Source: Tessaracoccus lapidicaptus (lineage in GTDB: Bacteria; Actinomycetota; Actinomycetes; Propionibacteriales; Propionibacteriaceae). From it: 64,000 nucleotides of DNA. The stretch covers positions 124,001 to 188,000 of the forward strand of contig NZ_MBQD01000022.1 of NCBI RefSeq assembly GCF_001693815.1, read 5' to 3'. Numbering within the stretch: the first letter of the stretch is position 1; each line of letters opens with the position of its first letter. A model generated the notes under the pieces. It saw only the letters and a list, made by a program, of their open reading frames with translations. It ran no database searches and was not told where the DNA came from. The position numbers and the translations under genes were made by a program. This document shows, in pieces, positions 10,483 to 18,753 of this stretch.

Positions 10483-11085
10483 ATGAGCGCCATGGAACTC
10501 CTCCCCATGACGTTCGCCTCCGGCTGGGCCTCGGGCATCAACGCGTACGCGACGGTGTTCGTCCTCGGGCTGCTCGGCCGCTACGCCGGCACGGGCGGCG
10601 TGCCTGAGGGGTTCATGCGCACCGACGTCCTCGTCGTCATGGGGATCCTCGCGCTGCTGGAACTGGTTGCCGACAAGATCCCCGTCGTCGACTCCTTCTG
10701 GGACGTGCCGTCGACCGTGATCCGCCCCATCGCCGGCGCCGTCATCGGTGCGCTCATCGCCGGCGCCCAGGGCGACCTCCTCACGATCTCGCTCGCGGCG
10801 GTCGGCGGGGTGACCGCGCTGCTCAGCCACCTGTCCAAGGCGGGCATCCGGCTGGCGGTCAACACGTCGCCCGAGCCGGTGTCCAATGTCGCGGCGTCGG
10901 TGGCGGGGGACGTGGGCGTCGTGGGCGTCTCCACGCTCGCGGTGCTGTTCCCGGTGGCCGCGGCGGTGGTCGCTGCGGTGCTGCTGGTGATCATGATCGG
11001 GTTGGCGTGGGTGTTGATGTCGCGGGTGCGGCGTGGCTGGGAATGGCTGAAGGCCCGCTGGCCCTCGGGGGTGCCGTCGGCCTAG
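10483..11085 (+). CDS. DUF4126-family membrane protein
   Basis: 200 residues, largely hydrophobic, with an N-terminal ASGWASGINAYATV motif and about five membrane segments; the pattern is that of DUF4126, a family without known function. It lies 9 bases after the lipid-kinase gene, as the likely third gene of the glgX operon. ATG 10483 and ATG 10492 are both possible. Its stop codon TAG is part of the palindrome CTAG that also provides the stop of the convergent gene. Confidence 0.75.
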   Translation: MSAMELLPMTFASGWASGINAYATVFVLGLLGRYAGTGGVPEGFMRTDVLVVMGILALLELVADKIPVVDSFWDVPSTVIRPIAGAVIGALIAGAQGDLLTISLAAVGGVTALLSHLSKAGIRLAVNTSPEPVSNVAASVAGDVGVVGVSTLAVLFPVAAAVVAAVLLVIMIGLAWVLMSRVRRGWEWLKARWPSGVPSA

Positions 11086-11660
11086 CGCCGGCGGACGAAC
11101 CAGACCGCGATCCCGGCCGCGACCAGCACGGCCATCACGCCCCCGAGCAGCGCCGGGTCCGCGGCCAGGCCGACCTCCGAGGGACCGGGCGCGACCGGGT
11201 CTCCCGGCGAGGGGGCGACCGCCGTCGGCTCGCCCAGCGCAGCTGTGAGGGCATCAACAAAGTCTGCGTTGACGGGGCCGGAGCCGTCGCACAGGGAGGA
11301 ACGCCACGCGGCGCCGTCGGCCTGCGCGAACAGGATGATCTCCATCCCCTGCTCGATGCCCTCCCAGCCGCAACTGGCGCCGTCGACCGCGGTGAGCACG
11401 TCGACGGTGCCCGGCGGGTCCCCCTTCCAGGCCTCGGTCAGCTGGACGGTGTAGGTGGCGTCGTCGGTGCTTGATGACGGCCGGGCGGGCCGGTCGACGG
11501 CGACGACGGTGCCGCGCGCGACGACGTCGGCCATCTCCGCCTGCTCCGCGGGGGTCATCGCGACGCAGCTGCACGCGGCGGCCCGGGGCGCCTGCTGCCA
11601 GGAGAGCACGAGTGTCGCGGCGAGCATGGCGACCACGAGGAGGAATGCCTTGACCTTCAT
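11082..11660 (-). CDS. Secreted TIMP/netrin-like protein with C-terminal anchor
   Basis: 192 residues: a Sec signal peptide, mature protein beginning near ACSC (CxC), a beta-barrel-like domain with two more Cys, a Pro/Ser-rich linker and a C-terminal membrane helix followed by RRR. A Cys-x-Cys right after the signal peptide is the hallmark of bacterial relatives of tissue inhibitors of metalloproteinases and netrin modules. The protein would sit on the outer face of the membrane. ATG 11660 is preceded by a G-rich ribosome-binding site. It converges on the DUF4126 gene with a shared stop palindrome. Function unknown. Confidence 0.7.
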   Translation of the reverse strand: MKVKAFLLVVAMLAATLVLSWQQAPRAAACSCVAMTPAEQAEMADVVARGTVVAVDRPARPSSSTDDATYTVQLTEAWKGDPPGTVDVLTAVDGASCGWEGIEQGMEIILFAQADGAAWRSSLCDGSGPVNADFVDALTAALGEPTAVAPSPGDPVAPGPSEVGLAADPALLGGVMAVLVAAGIAVWFVRRR

Positions 11661-11733
11661 CCCCCCAGAGTGACACGGCAACCACGTCGGGAACCAGGGC
11701 GCAGGCCCACTGCGGCGTGCAAGACTGACCCGC

Positions 11734-13809
11734 ATGGACTTCTCCTCGCTGTACCGCCACGGGTTCGCGCGGATCGCGGCCTGCACGCTCCCGGTGACCA
11801 TCGCGGACCCCGCCGCGAACGCGCGCGCCATCGCCGTCGAGGTCAGGGCCTGTCATGACGACGGCGTGGCGGTCGCGGTCTTCCCCGAGCTGTCCCTGTC
11901 CGGGTACGCCATCGACGACCTTCTCCTCCAGGACGTCCTCCTCGACGCCGTCGATGACGCCGTCGCCCTCCTCGCCGAGCTCACCGCAGACCTGCTGCCT
12001 CTGGTCGTCGTCGGCGCGCCGCTGCGGGTCGGGAACCGGCTCTACAACTGCGCGGTCGCGATCCACCGCGGGCAGGTCCTCGCCGTCGTCCCGAAGGCCT
12101 ACCTGCCGAACTACCGCGAGTTCTACGAGAAGCGCTGGTTCGCCGACGGCGCCGACGACAGCCTCCCCGCCACGATCGTCCGGCCCGGCTGGCCCACCGA
12201 GTTCGGGGAGGTCCCCTTCGGCACCGACCTGCTCCTCGACGCCACCGACCTCCCCGGCCTGACCGTCCACATCGAGGTCTGCGAGGACATGTGGGTGCCG
12301 ATCCCGCCGTCGGCCCAAGCCGCCCTCGCGGGGGCGACGGTGCAGCTGAACCTGTCGGCCTCACCCATCACCGTCGGCCGCGCGGAGGACCGCCACCTCA
12401 TGGCCCGCTCGGCGAGCGCCCGCCACAACTCGGTCTACGCCTACGCGGCCGCGAGCTTCGGCGAATCGACGACGGACCTGTCGTGGGACGGCATGACCAT
12501 GGTCTACGAGATGGGCGACCTGCTCGGCCAGACCGAGCGGTTCCCGCACAGCGCGCAGCGCACGGTGGTCGACGTCGACCTCGACCGGCTGCGCCAGGAA
12601 CGCATCCGCCAGGGGTCCTTCGACGACAACCGGCGAGCCCTGGGTCTCGGCCCGGACGTGCGGATCGTCGAGTTCACCGTCGACCCGCCGTCGGGCGACC
12701 TGGGGCTCCGCCGGCCGCACGACCGATTCCCGTTCGTCCCCGACGACCCCGCCCGGCTGCACCAGGACTGCTACGAGGCGTACAACATCCAGGTCTCCGG
12801 GCTCGAGCGCCGCATGAAGGCCATCGGCGGGGGCGACGCGTCGAAGGCGCCCAAGATCGTCATCGGCGTCAGCGGTGGGCTGGACTCGACGCACGCGCTG
12901 ATCGTCGCGGCGAAGGCCTGCGACCGGCTCGCGCTCCCGCGCACCCACATCCTGGCGTTCACGCTGCCGGGTTTCGCCACGTCGGCCCACACGAAGAACA
13001 ACGCGACCCTCCTCGCCGAGGCGCTGGGGGTGACGTTCGAGACGGTCGACATCACCGCCATGGCCACCCAGCTGCTCAAGGATCTGGGGCACCCGGCCGG
13101 GCGAGGGGAGCCGGTCTACGACGTGACGTTCGAGAACGTGCAGGCCGGGATCCGGACCGACTTCCTGTTCCGGGTCGCGAACCAACGCGGCGGCATCGTG
13201 CTCGGCACGGGCGACCTGTCCGAGCTGGCGCTCGGGTGGTGCACGTACGGCGTCGGGGACCAGATGAGCCACTACGGCGTCAACGCCGGCGTGCCGAAGA
13301 CGCTCATGCAGCACCTCATCAGGTGGGTGATCTCGAGCGGACAGTTCGAGGAGGCCGGGGTCAACGAGACGCTGGCGTCGATCCTCAACACGGAGATCTC
13401 GCCCGAGCTCATCCCGGTGGGGGAGGGGGAGAAGCCCCAGTCGACGGAGGACTCCATCGGCCCCTACGCCCTGCACGACTTCACACTGTTCGGGATCCTG
13501 CGTCGCGGGTACCGGCCCAGCAAGATCGCGTTCATGGCGCATCACGCGTGGCGCGACGTCGAGGCCGGGCTTTGGCCCGCCGGCTACCCCGAGGCCGACC
13601 GCACGGCCTACGACCTGCCCACCATCAAGCGCTGGATGGGCGTGTTCCTGCGGCGCTTCTTCGCCCACCAGTTCAAGCGCTCGGCGATGCCCAACGGACC
13701 GAAGGTGCTGTCGGGCGGGTCGCTGTCGCCGCGGGGGGACTGGCGGATGCCGTCGGACGCCTCGGCGACGGCGTGGCTGGCCGAGCTGACCCAGAACGTC
13801 CCCGACTGA
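11734..13809 (+). CDS. nadE: Glutamine-dependent NAD+ synthetase
   Basis: 691 residues, the length of the two-domain enzyme of actinomycetes. The nitrilase-like glutaminase half shows the catalytic Glu in FPELSLSGY (Glu52), the Lys in VPKAYLPNYREFYEKR and the Cys in HIEVCEDMW. The synthetase half begins near residue 350 and has the PP-loop VSGGLDST (about 380). It converts deamido-NAD, ATP and glutamine to NAD in the cytoplasm, the last step of NAD synthesis. ATG 11734 lies shortly after AAGACT, again fitting a short or absent leader. Confidence 0.95.
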   Translation: MDFSSLYRHGFARIAACTLPVTIADPAANARAIAVEVRACHDDGVAVAVFPELSLSGYAIDDLLLQDVLLDAVDDAVALLAELTADLLPLVVVGAPLRVGNRLYNCAVAIHRGQVLAVVPKAYLPNYREFYEKRWFADGADDSLPATIVRPGWPTEFGEVPFGTDLLLDATDLPGLTVHIEVCEDMWVPIPPSAQAALAGATVQLNLSASPITVGRAEDRHLMARSASARHNSVYAYAAASFGESTTDLSWDGMTMVYEMGDLLGQTERFPHSAQRTVVDVDLDRLRQERIRQGSFDDNRRALGLGPDVRIVEFTVDPPSGDLGLRRPHDRFPFVPDDPARLHQDCYEAYNIQVSGLERRMKAIGGGDASKAPKIVIGVSGGLDSTHALIVAAKACDRLALPRTHILAFTLPGFATSAHTKNNATLLAEALGVTFETVDITAMATQLLKDLGHPAGRGEPVYDVTFENVQAGIRTDFLFRVANQRGGIVLGTGDLSELALGWCTYGVGDQMSHYGVNAGVPKTLMQHLIRWVISSGQFEEAGVNETLASILNTEISPELIPVGEGEKPQSTEDSIGPYALHDFTLFGILRRGYRPSKIAFMAHHAWRDVEAGLWPAGYPEADRTAYDLPTIKRWMGVFLRRFFAHQFKRSAMPNGPKVLSGGSLSPRGDWRMPSDASATAWLAELTQNVPD

Positions 13810-13831
13810 CGCCTACTCGAGGAGGAGATCC

Positions 13832-14197
13832 ATGGCCGATCTGACCGTTCTGCACAACCCGCGCTGCTCGACGTCGCGGGCGGCCCTCGCGGCCGCCGAG
13901 GCCTCGGGTCTCAACCTCGAGGTGCGCAACTACCTCAAGGAGCCGCTAGACGAGGCCGGCTGGCTGGCGGTCATCGACGTGCTCGACGCCGACCCCAGCG
14001 AGCTGGTGCGCCGCGACAAGACGTTCGACGAACTGGGCCTGAGCGACGACGACGTCGCGAGCGCGGACCAGGTCGCGCGGGTGTTGGCGGCTCACCCGGC
14101 CCTCGCGCAGCGCCCGGTGCTCATCAGACACGACGGGGTGCGGGAACGGGCCATCATCGGCCGGCCGCCCGCTGCGGTCGCGCCCTTCCTGTCGTAG
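13832..14197 (+). CDS. ArsC-family (glutaredoxin-type) reductase
   Basis: 121 residues with the N-terminal HNPRCSTSR motif: Cys12 is the expected redox nucleophile and Arg16 lies in the conserved position; the C-terminal GRPP loop holds the cis-Pro region. Glutaredoxin-coupled arsenate reductases have this layout, but Spx/YffB-type relatives share it and no ars genes are nearby, so arsenate reduction is only a family assignment. GAGGAG stands 6 bases before ATG 13832. It lies 22 bases after nadE and probably shares its message. A perfect hairpin (next feature) ends the unit. Confidence 0.8.
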   Translation: MADLTVLHNPRCSTSRAALAAAEASGLNLEVRNYLKEPLDEAGWLAVIDVLDADPSELVRRDKTFDELGLSDDDVASADQVARVLAAHPALAQRPVLIRHDGVRERAIIGRPPAAVAPFLS

Positions 14198-14210
14198 CGC
14201 TGCGTCACCC

Positions 14211-14278
14211 GCACTTTTCTCGCTGTGGGGCTTCCTGCGTGCATATGCACAGGAGAAGCCCCACAGCGAGAAAAGTGC
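14211..14278. repeat. 68-base hairpin repeat, copy 1 (perfect 24-base arms)
   Basis: Arms 14211-14234 and 14255-14278 are perfect reverse complements; the loop holds the palindrome GTGCATATGCAC. The arms begin with GCACTTTT and end with AAAAGTGC, so each strand has a run of T after a GC-rich stem, as in a bidirectional intrinsic terminator. It lies between the convergent arsC-like and ald genes. Two further copies occur in this window at 20584 and 29099. Confidence 0.9.
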
Positions 14279-14288
14279 AGGCCACCCG

Positions 14289-15416
14289 TCAGCCGGCGGG
14301 ACTCTCGAGCACATCCGCCGCGTCGACCCACTCCCGCCCGAACGCCTCGGCCACCGGCCGCGACACCAGCGCGCCCCCATGCGTGGACAGGCCGCGGGCC
14401 AGGGACTCGTCGGCCCGCATCGCGTCCCGCCAGCCGCGGTCGGCGATCGCCTCGACGTAGGCCAGGGTCGCGTTCGTCAGCGCCCACGTCGACGTGTTCG
14501 GCACCACGCCGGGGATGTTCGAGACGCAGTAGAAGGTGGAGCCCTGCACGTCGAACGTGGGGTTGTCATGCGTGGTCGGCCGCGACGACTCGAAGCAGCC
14601 GCCCTGGTCGATCGACACGTCCACCAGCACCGAGCCGGGCTTCATCGATGCCACCATGTCGTCGGTGACCAGCTTCGGCGCCCGCGCCCCCGGCACCAGC
14701 ACGGTGCCGATGACGAGGTCCGCTCCCAGCACCTGTTCGCGCACCGCCAGCGTCGACGACGCGATCTGGTGCACCCGGTTGTCCCAGCGCCAGAAGCTCA
14801 TCCGCAGCTTCTGCAGGTCGGTGTCGAGGAGGGTGACGTCGGCGCCCATGCCGAGCGCGATATTCGCGGCGTTCTGCCCCGCGACACCGGCCCCCAATAC
14901 CACGACCTTCGCGTTCGCCACCCCACCGATGCCGCCGAGGAGGACACCGCGACCGCCCTGGTTCTTCATCAGCGCGTGGGCCCCGACCTGCGGCGCGAGG
15001 CAGCCCGCGACCTCGCTCATCGGATACAGCAGGGGAAGCAGCCCCGACGACAGCTGGACCGTCTCATAGGCGATGGCCGTGGTCCCGGCGGCCAGCAGCG
15101 CGTCGACGAGCGGCTCATCGGCGGCCAGGTGCAGGTAGGTGAACAGCACGAGGTCGTCGCGCAGGCGGTGGTACTCCTCGGCGACAGGCTCCTTCACCTT
15201 GAGGACCAGTTCGGCGTCGCCCCATGCGGTGTCGGCGTCGGCAACGATGGTGGCTCCGACGGCGCGGTAGTCGTCGTCGCTGAACGACGAGCCCGTCCCC
15301 GCGCCGCGCTCGACGAGCACCTGGTGCCCGCGCTGCGTCAGCTCATGGACTCCGACGGGGGTGATGGCCACCCGGAACTCGCTGTTCTTCACTTCGCGCG
15401 GCACGCCGATGCGCAT
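14289..15416 (-). CDS. ald: Alanine dehydrogenase
   Basis: 375 residues, the family length. The N-terminal MRIGVPREVKNSEFRVA motif, the LFTYLHLAAD region with an active-site His and the NAD-binding glycine motif VLGAGVAGQNAA are all present. The enzyme interconverts L-alanine and pyruvate plus ammonium with NAD in the cytoplasm. GAAGGAG stands before ATG 15416. The gene is monocistronic: it diverges from the RlpA-like gene and ends at the hairpin repeat. Confidence 0.95.
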   Translation of the reverse strand: MRIGVPREVKNSEFRVAITPVGVHELTQRGHQVLVERGAGTGSSFSDDDYRAVGATIVADADTAWGDAELVLKVKEPVAEEYHRLRDDLVLFTYLHLAADEPLVDALLAAGTTAIAYETVQLSSGLLPLLYPMSEVAGCLAPQVGAHALMKNQGGRGVLLGGIGGVANAKVVVLGAGVAGQNAANIALGMGADVTLLDTDLQKLRMSFWRWDNRVHQIASSTLAVREQVLGADLVIGTVLVPGARAPKLVTDDMVASMKPGSVLVDVSIDQGGCFESSRPTTHDNPTFDVQGSTFYCVSNIPGVVPNTSTWALTNATLAYVEAIADRGWRDAMRADESLARGLSTHGGALVSRPVAEAFGREWVDAADVLESPAG

Positions 15417-15587
15417 CTGGGCTCCTTCGCCGATCCGTGGGGCCGCGACGGTGCGGCCGACGATTCAGGCTAGCGCCGCCGCCCGGTCGCGTGTGGCGGG
15501 AACGCGGCCAAACCCTCAACCGTCACTTCTCAGTTTCACTCCGTGCTCATCGCGCATCGCGCCCAGTCAACGCAGGTTCCGCCCGAT

Positions 15588-15642
15588 CCTGAGAGATTTC
15601 GCTGAGAATCTCTTTGGATTCTCAGGAATTCGGTGTTACGGT
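15588..15642 (+). promoter_or_regulatory. Promoter with overlapping palindromic operator
   Basis: TTGGAT (15614-15619) and TACGGT (15637-15642) are 17 bases apart, a good housekeeping promoter for the RlpA-like gene, with a start point near 15649. The -35 box lies inside the inverted repeat TGAGAATC/GATTCTCA (15603-15624); a competing repeat AGAGATT/AATCTCT lies just upstream. This is the form of an operator for a dimeric repressor or activator, whose identity is not known. Confidence 0.6.
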
Positions 15643-15679
15643 CGCTGCTCCCCGGCTCCGCGGAAAGGACCCCGACCCC

Positions 15680-16540
15680 ATGCTCAAGCGCTTCCTCATG
15701 GTGACCCTCGCGGTCATCCTGGGCGCCGTGACGCTCGGCACCGTCGCGCCCACCGTCGCCCACGCCAGCACCAACCCGTACACGCAGCCGGGCCAGCACT
15801 ACGTCAACGGCCGCTACTGGCAGACGGAGTGCGACATGTATTCCGACACGGTCGTGCGCTGCCGCACGGAGATCTGGGCCACGAAGGTCGTCAGCGAGTA
15901 CGGGAGCCTCACCACCCGCAACGGCTGGGTGTTCAACAACCTGACCTACCTGCCCTCGGATCGCGCCCAGTGGGGGACCAACCCGCTCGCCCGCACCGGC
16001 TCGTGGACCGGCGCCGACGGTCGCCAGTGGCGCACGGAGTGCGACACCGAAGTCACCGGGCGCAACGGCTGCCGCTCCTACGCGACGGCGGACGTCATGA
16101 GCTACCAGGACGGGCGCTTCGTCCAGCGCAACGACGTCGAGGTCTTCAACAACATCGTGCAGTTCACGGCGTCGGGCATCGCTCCGGTCACCGCCATCCC
16201 GCCGCGCACCCCGAACATCGCGGGTTTCCCGTCCGAGCCGGACGTGTCGTCGATCCCGGTCCAGACGTGCAAGGCGTCCTACTACTCCTACGGGTCGGTG
16301 ACCGCCAACGGCGAGCGCTACAACCCCGACGGCCTCACCGCGGCGCACCGCACGCTCCCGTTCAACACCATGGTGCGCGTGGTCAACCGCGCCAACGGGC
16401 GCAGCGTGACCGTGCGCATCAACGACCGGGGCCCCTTCGTCTCGGACCGCTGCCTCGACCTGTCGCGCGGTGCCATGAGCGAACTCGGCGGCATCTCGTC
16501 CGGCGTGATCACGGTCGACTACCAGGTGCTCCCGGGCTGA
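15680..16540 (+). CDS. Secreted RlpA-like double-psi beta-barrel protein
   Basis: 286 residues: a signal peptide (about 1-29, cleavage near AHA), two related Cys-containing repeats of about 65 residues (WQTECD... and WRTECD...), and a C-terminal RlpA-like domain (about 195-285) with TVRINDRGPF and the conserved Asp region. RlpA-like domains bind or cut peptidoglycan glycan strands. The two WxTEC repeats are unusual and may bind the cell wall. AAAGGA lies before ATG 15680. It is a single-gene unit with its own promoter. Confidence 0.75.
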   Translation: MLKRFLMVTLAVILGAVTLGTVAPTVAHASTNPYTQPGQHYVNGRYWQTECDMYSDTVVRCRTEIWATKVVSEYGSLTTRNGWVFNNLTYLPSDRAQWGTNPLARTGSWTGADGRQWRTECDTEVTGRNGCRSYATADVMSYQDGRFVQRNDVEVFNNIVQFTASGIAPVTAIPPRTPNIAGFPSEPDVSSIPVQTCKASYYSYGSVTANGERYNPDGLTAAHRTLPFNTMVRVVNRANGRSVTVRINDRGPFVSDRCLDLSRGAMSELGGISSGVITVDYQVLPG

Positions 16541-16625
16541 CCCGGGTCCTTCCCCCTTCGACGGCGTCCGCTCAGCGGGCGCCGTCGCTGCGTTTCGAGG
16601 CTTCTGCGCTCAGCCACAAGCCCTA

Positions 16626-16673
16626 TTGCGACGAGACCCGTCCCGGGTTATCATCAGTCATCGAAACGCTTCG
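16626..16673 (+). promoter_or_regulatory. Promoter and LacI-type operator of the sugar ABC operon
   Basis: TTGCGA (16626-16631) and TATCAT (16649-16654) are 17 bases apart. The near-palindrome CGAAACGCTTCG (16662-16673) covers the expected transcription start, so a bound LacI-family repressor would block initiation. The same motif lies upstream of the GH3 and GH31 genes. Confidence 0.65.
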
Positions 16674-16691
16674 CCAACGGAGGCAGAGAGA

Positions 16692-16778
16692 GTGATGAAC
16701 GACCCAGCACCCGCACGGGGCCCCCGGCCCGCCGTCGAGGCCGCCGCGGCGCCCCGCTCAGTAAGGGCCGGCCGGTGA
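16692..16778 (+). CDS. Short leader peptide coupled to the ABC permease
   Basis: A 28-codon reading frame that begins with GTG 16692 (or ATG 16695), has GGAGG exactly 8 bases upstream of the GTG, and ends in a TGA that overlaps the GTG start of the permease (GTGA). The peptide is rich in Ala, Pro and Arg and matches no family I know. Since the permease itself has no ribosome-binding site of its own, translation of the permease probably depends on the leader by stop-start coupling. The alternative is that a frameshift split a longer permease N-terminus. Confidence 0.5.
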   Translation: MMNDPAPARGPRPAVEAAAAPRSVRAGR

Positions 16779-17779
16779 CGGTCGCGGCGCCGATCCAGCC
16801 GCCGAAGCCCGAGGCCGTCTCCTCGGCCAAACGGCGGATCCGCCGGGCTGATGAGGGCCCCGCCCGCCCCGTGGCAGGGCGTCGTCGCGCGGGGTTCGTC
16901 ATGTTCCTCAGCATCCTGCCGTTCCTGGTGCTGGTCTTCCTGTTCTCTTACTTCCCGCTCTACGGCTGGATCTACTCCCTGTACGACTACCGCCCCGCGC
17001 GAGGCCTGTCGGGCAGCGAGTTCGTGGGCCTGCAGTGGTTCGAACTGCTGGTCGGGTCGCCGACGCAGGTGTCCCAGATCGCCCAGGTGATGACGAACAC
17101 CCTGGCCATGAGCTTCCTCGGCATCGCCACGTCGGTGCTGCCACTGGCCTTCGCCGTGTTCCTCAACGAGATCCGCTCCACCTGGTTCAAGAACATCATC
17201 CAGACGCTCACCACCCTGCCGAACTTCATCTCCTGGGTGCTGGTGTACATGATCGCCTTCTCGATGTTCTCGACGACGGGCCTGGTCAACACCGTGCTGC
17301 TCGACTCGGGGCTCATCACGATCCCCATGAAGTTCCTCGACACGGACCAGAACATCTGGCTCACGATGACGCTCTGGAGCATCTGGAAGGGCCTCGGCTG
17401 GGGCGCCATCATGTACCTGGCCGCCATCGCCGGCATCGACCAGTCGCTCTACGAGTCGGCCAAGGTCGACGGCGCGGGCCGCTTCCAGACCATGTGGTAC
17501 ATCACCGTGCCGCAGCTGATGCCCACGTACTTCGTGCTGCTGCTGCTCTCGATCGCCAACCTGCTCAACAACGGCATGGAGCAGTACTACGTGTTCCAGA
17601 ACGCGTTCAACCGCAACACCATCCAGGTGCTGGACCTCTACGTCTACAACGTGGGCATCACGGGCAACAGCCTGTCGATGGCCACCGCGATCAGCATGCT
17701 GAAATCGATCATCTCGGTGATCCTGCTCCTGTCCGTCAACGCCCTCGCCAAGCGCGTGCGCGGGTCGTCCCTGATCTGA
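16775..17779 (+). CDS. Sugar ABC transporter permease, LplB/MalF type
   Basis: 334 residues with a basic cytoplasmic N-terminus and six membrane segments. The EAA loop that contacts the ATPase is present (ESAKVDGAGRFQTMWYITVP, about 227-246). It belongs to the CUT1-type polysaccharide/oligosaccharide permeases (LplB group). It is the first full gene of a three-gene operon with a second permease and a lipoprotein binder; there is no ATPase gene in the locus, so it probably uses a shared MsiK-type ATPase from elsewhere, which is common in this group. Confidence 0.85.
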   Translation: MTVAAPIQPPKPEAVSSAKRRIRRADEGPARPVAGRRRAGFVMFLSILPFLVLVFLFSYFPLYGWIYSLYDYRPARGLSGSEFVGLQWFELLVGSPTQVSQIAQVMTNTLAMSFLGIATSVLPLAFAVFLNEIRSTWFKNIIQTLTTLPNFISWVLVYMIAFSMFSTTGLVNTVLLDSGLITIPMKFLDTDQNIWLTMTLWSIWKGLGWGAIMYLAAIAGIDQSLYESAKVDGAGRFQTMWYITVPQLMPTYFVLLLLSIANLLNNGMEQYYVFQNAFNRNTIQVLDLYVYNVGITGNSLSMATAISMLKSIISVILLLSVNALAKRVRGSSLI

Positions 17780-17792
17780 GCGGAGGCCCCCC

Positions 17793-18719
17793 ATGACCAC
17801 CCTCGCCCAACCCCTCACCCGCATCCGGGAAGAGAAGGGGTCCTACGCCTTCAAGGCCGTCAACTACCTCATCTTCGCGACGTTCGCGGTGCTGTGCGCC
17901 TACCCCTTCTATTACCTGATCATCAACTCGATCAGCGCCAACGACATCTCCGCCCTCGGCGACGTCCGCTGGTGGCCGATGGGCATCCAGCTCGAGAACT
18001 ACGTGCAGGTGTTCAACCTGCCGGGGTTGCCGCAGGCCGCGCTGGTGTCGATCGGCCGCACGGTGCTGGGCACCGCCGCGACCGTCATGGCCTCGGCGTT
18101 CCTCGGCTTCATGTTCACGCAGGCCCGGCTCTGGAAGCGTCAGTTCTGGTACCGCGTGATCATCGTGACGATGTACTTCAACGCGGGCCTCATCCCGGTC
18201 TTCATCATCATGAAGACCCTGGGGCTGACCAACAACTTCTGGGTCTACATCCTCCCGTTCATCGTCCAGCCCTTCAACATCATCCTCGTCAAGACCTACG
18301 TCGAGTCCATGCCGGACTCGCTGCAGGAGGCCGCCGAGGTCGACGGCGCCAACATCTTCCAGATCTTCTTCCGCGTCATGCTCCCCAACATGACCCCCAT
18401 CCTCGCGACCGTGGCGATCTTCTCCGCCGTCGCGCAGTGGAACAGCTTCCAGGACACGCTGATCTACGTCACGGACCAGAGCCTGTACACGCTCCAGTTC
18501 CTGCTCTACATGTTCATCAACCAGGCCGCGAGCCTCGCGGCCGCCGCACAGCAGGCGGGCGGCAACCTCGGCAGCGTCGCCTCCGCGGCAACCCAGCAGA
18601 CCGCCACGTCGATCCGCATGACCGTCTCGGTCATCGTCGTCCTGCCGATCATCTTCATCTACCCACTCTTCCAGCGGTTCTTCGTCAAGGGGATCATGCT
18701 CGGCGCCGTCAAGGGCTGA
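17793..18719 (+). CDS. Sugar ABC transporter permease, YtcP/MalG type
   Basis: 308 residues, six membrane segments and an EAA loop (QEAAEVDGANIFQIFFRVML). It pairs with the preceding permease to form the membrane channel of an oligosaccharide importer. GGAGG lies 7 bases before ATG 17793, and only 13 bases separate it from the first permease. The carbohydrate-active enzymes encoded nearby suggest that the substrate is a xylose-containing oligosaccharide. Confidence 0.85.
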   Translation: MTTLAQPLTRIREEKGSYAFKAVNYLIFATFAVLCAYPFYYLIINSISANDISALGDVRWWPMGIQLENYVQVFNLPGLPQAALVSIGRTVLGTAATVMASAFLGFMFTQARLWKRQFWYRVIIVTMYFNAGLIPVFIIMKTLGLTNNFWVYILPFIVQPFNIILVKTYVESMPDSLQEAAEVDGANIFQIFFRVMLPNMTPILATVAIFSAVAQWNSFQDTLIYVTDQSLYTLQFLLYMFINQAASLAAAAQQAGGNLGSVASAATQQTATSIRMTVSVIVVLPIIFIYPLFQRFFVKGIMLGAVKG

Positions 18720-18753
18720 CGGGCCGGCACCCGGCTTTCAGAAAGGGAAAACA

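Noticed and set aside
14211-14278. Integron attC site or transposon end
   Set aside because: The hairpin is perfect on both strands without the extra-helical bases of attC, and no integrase or cassette genes are present.
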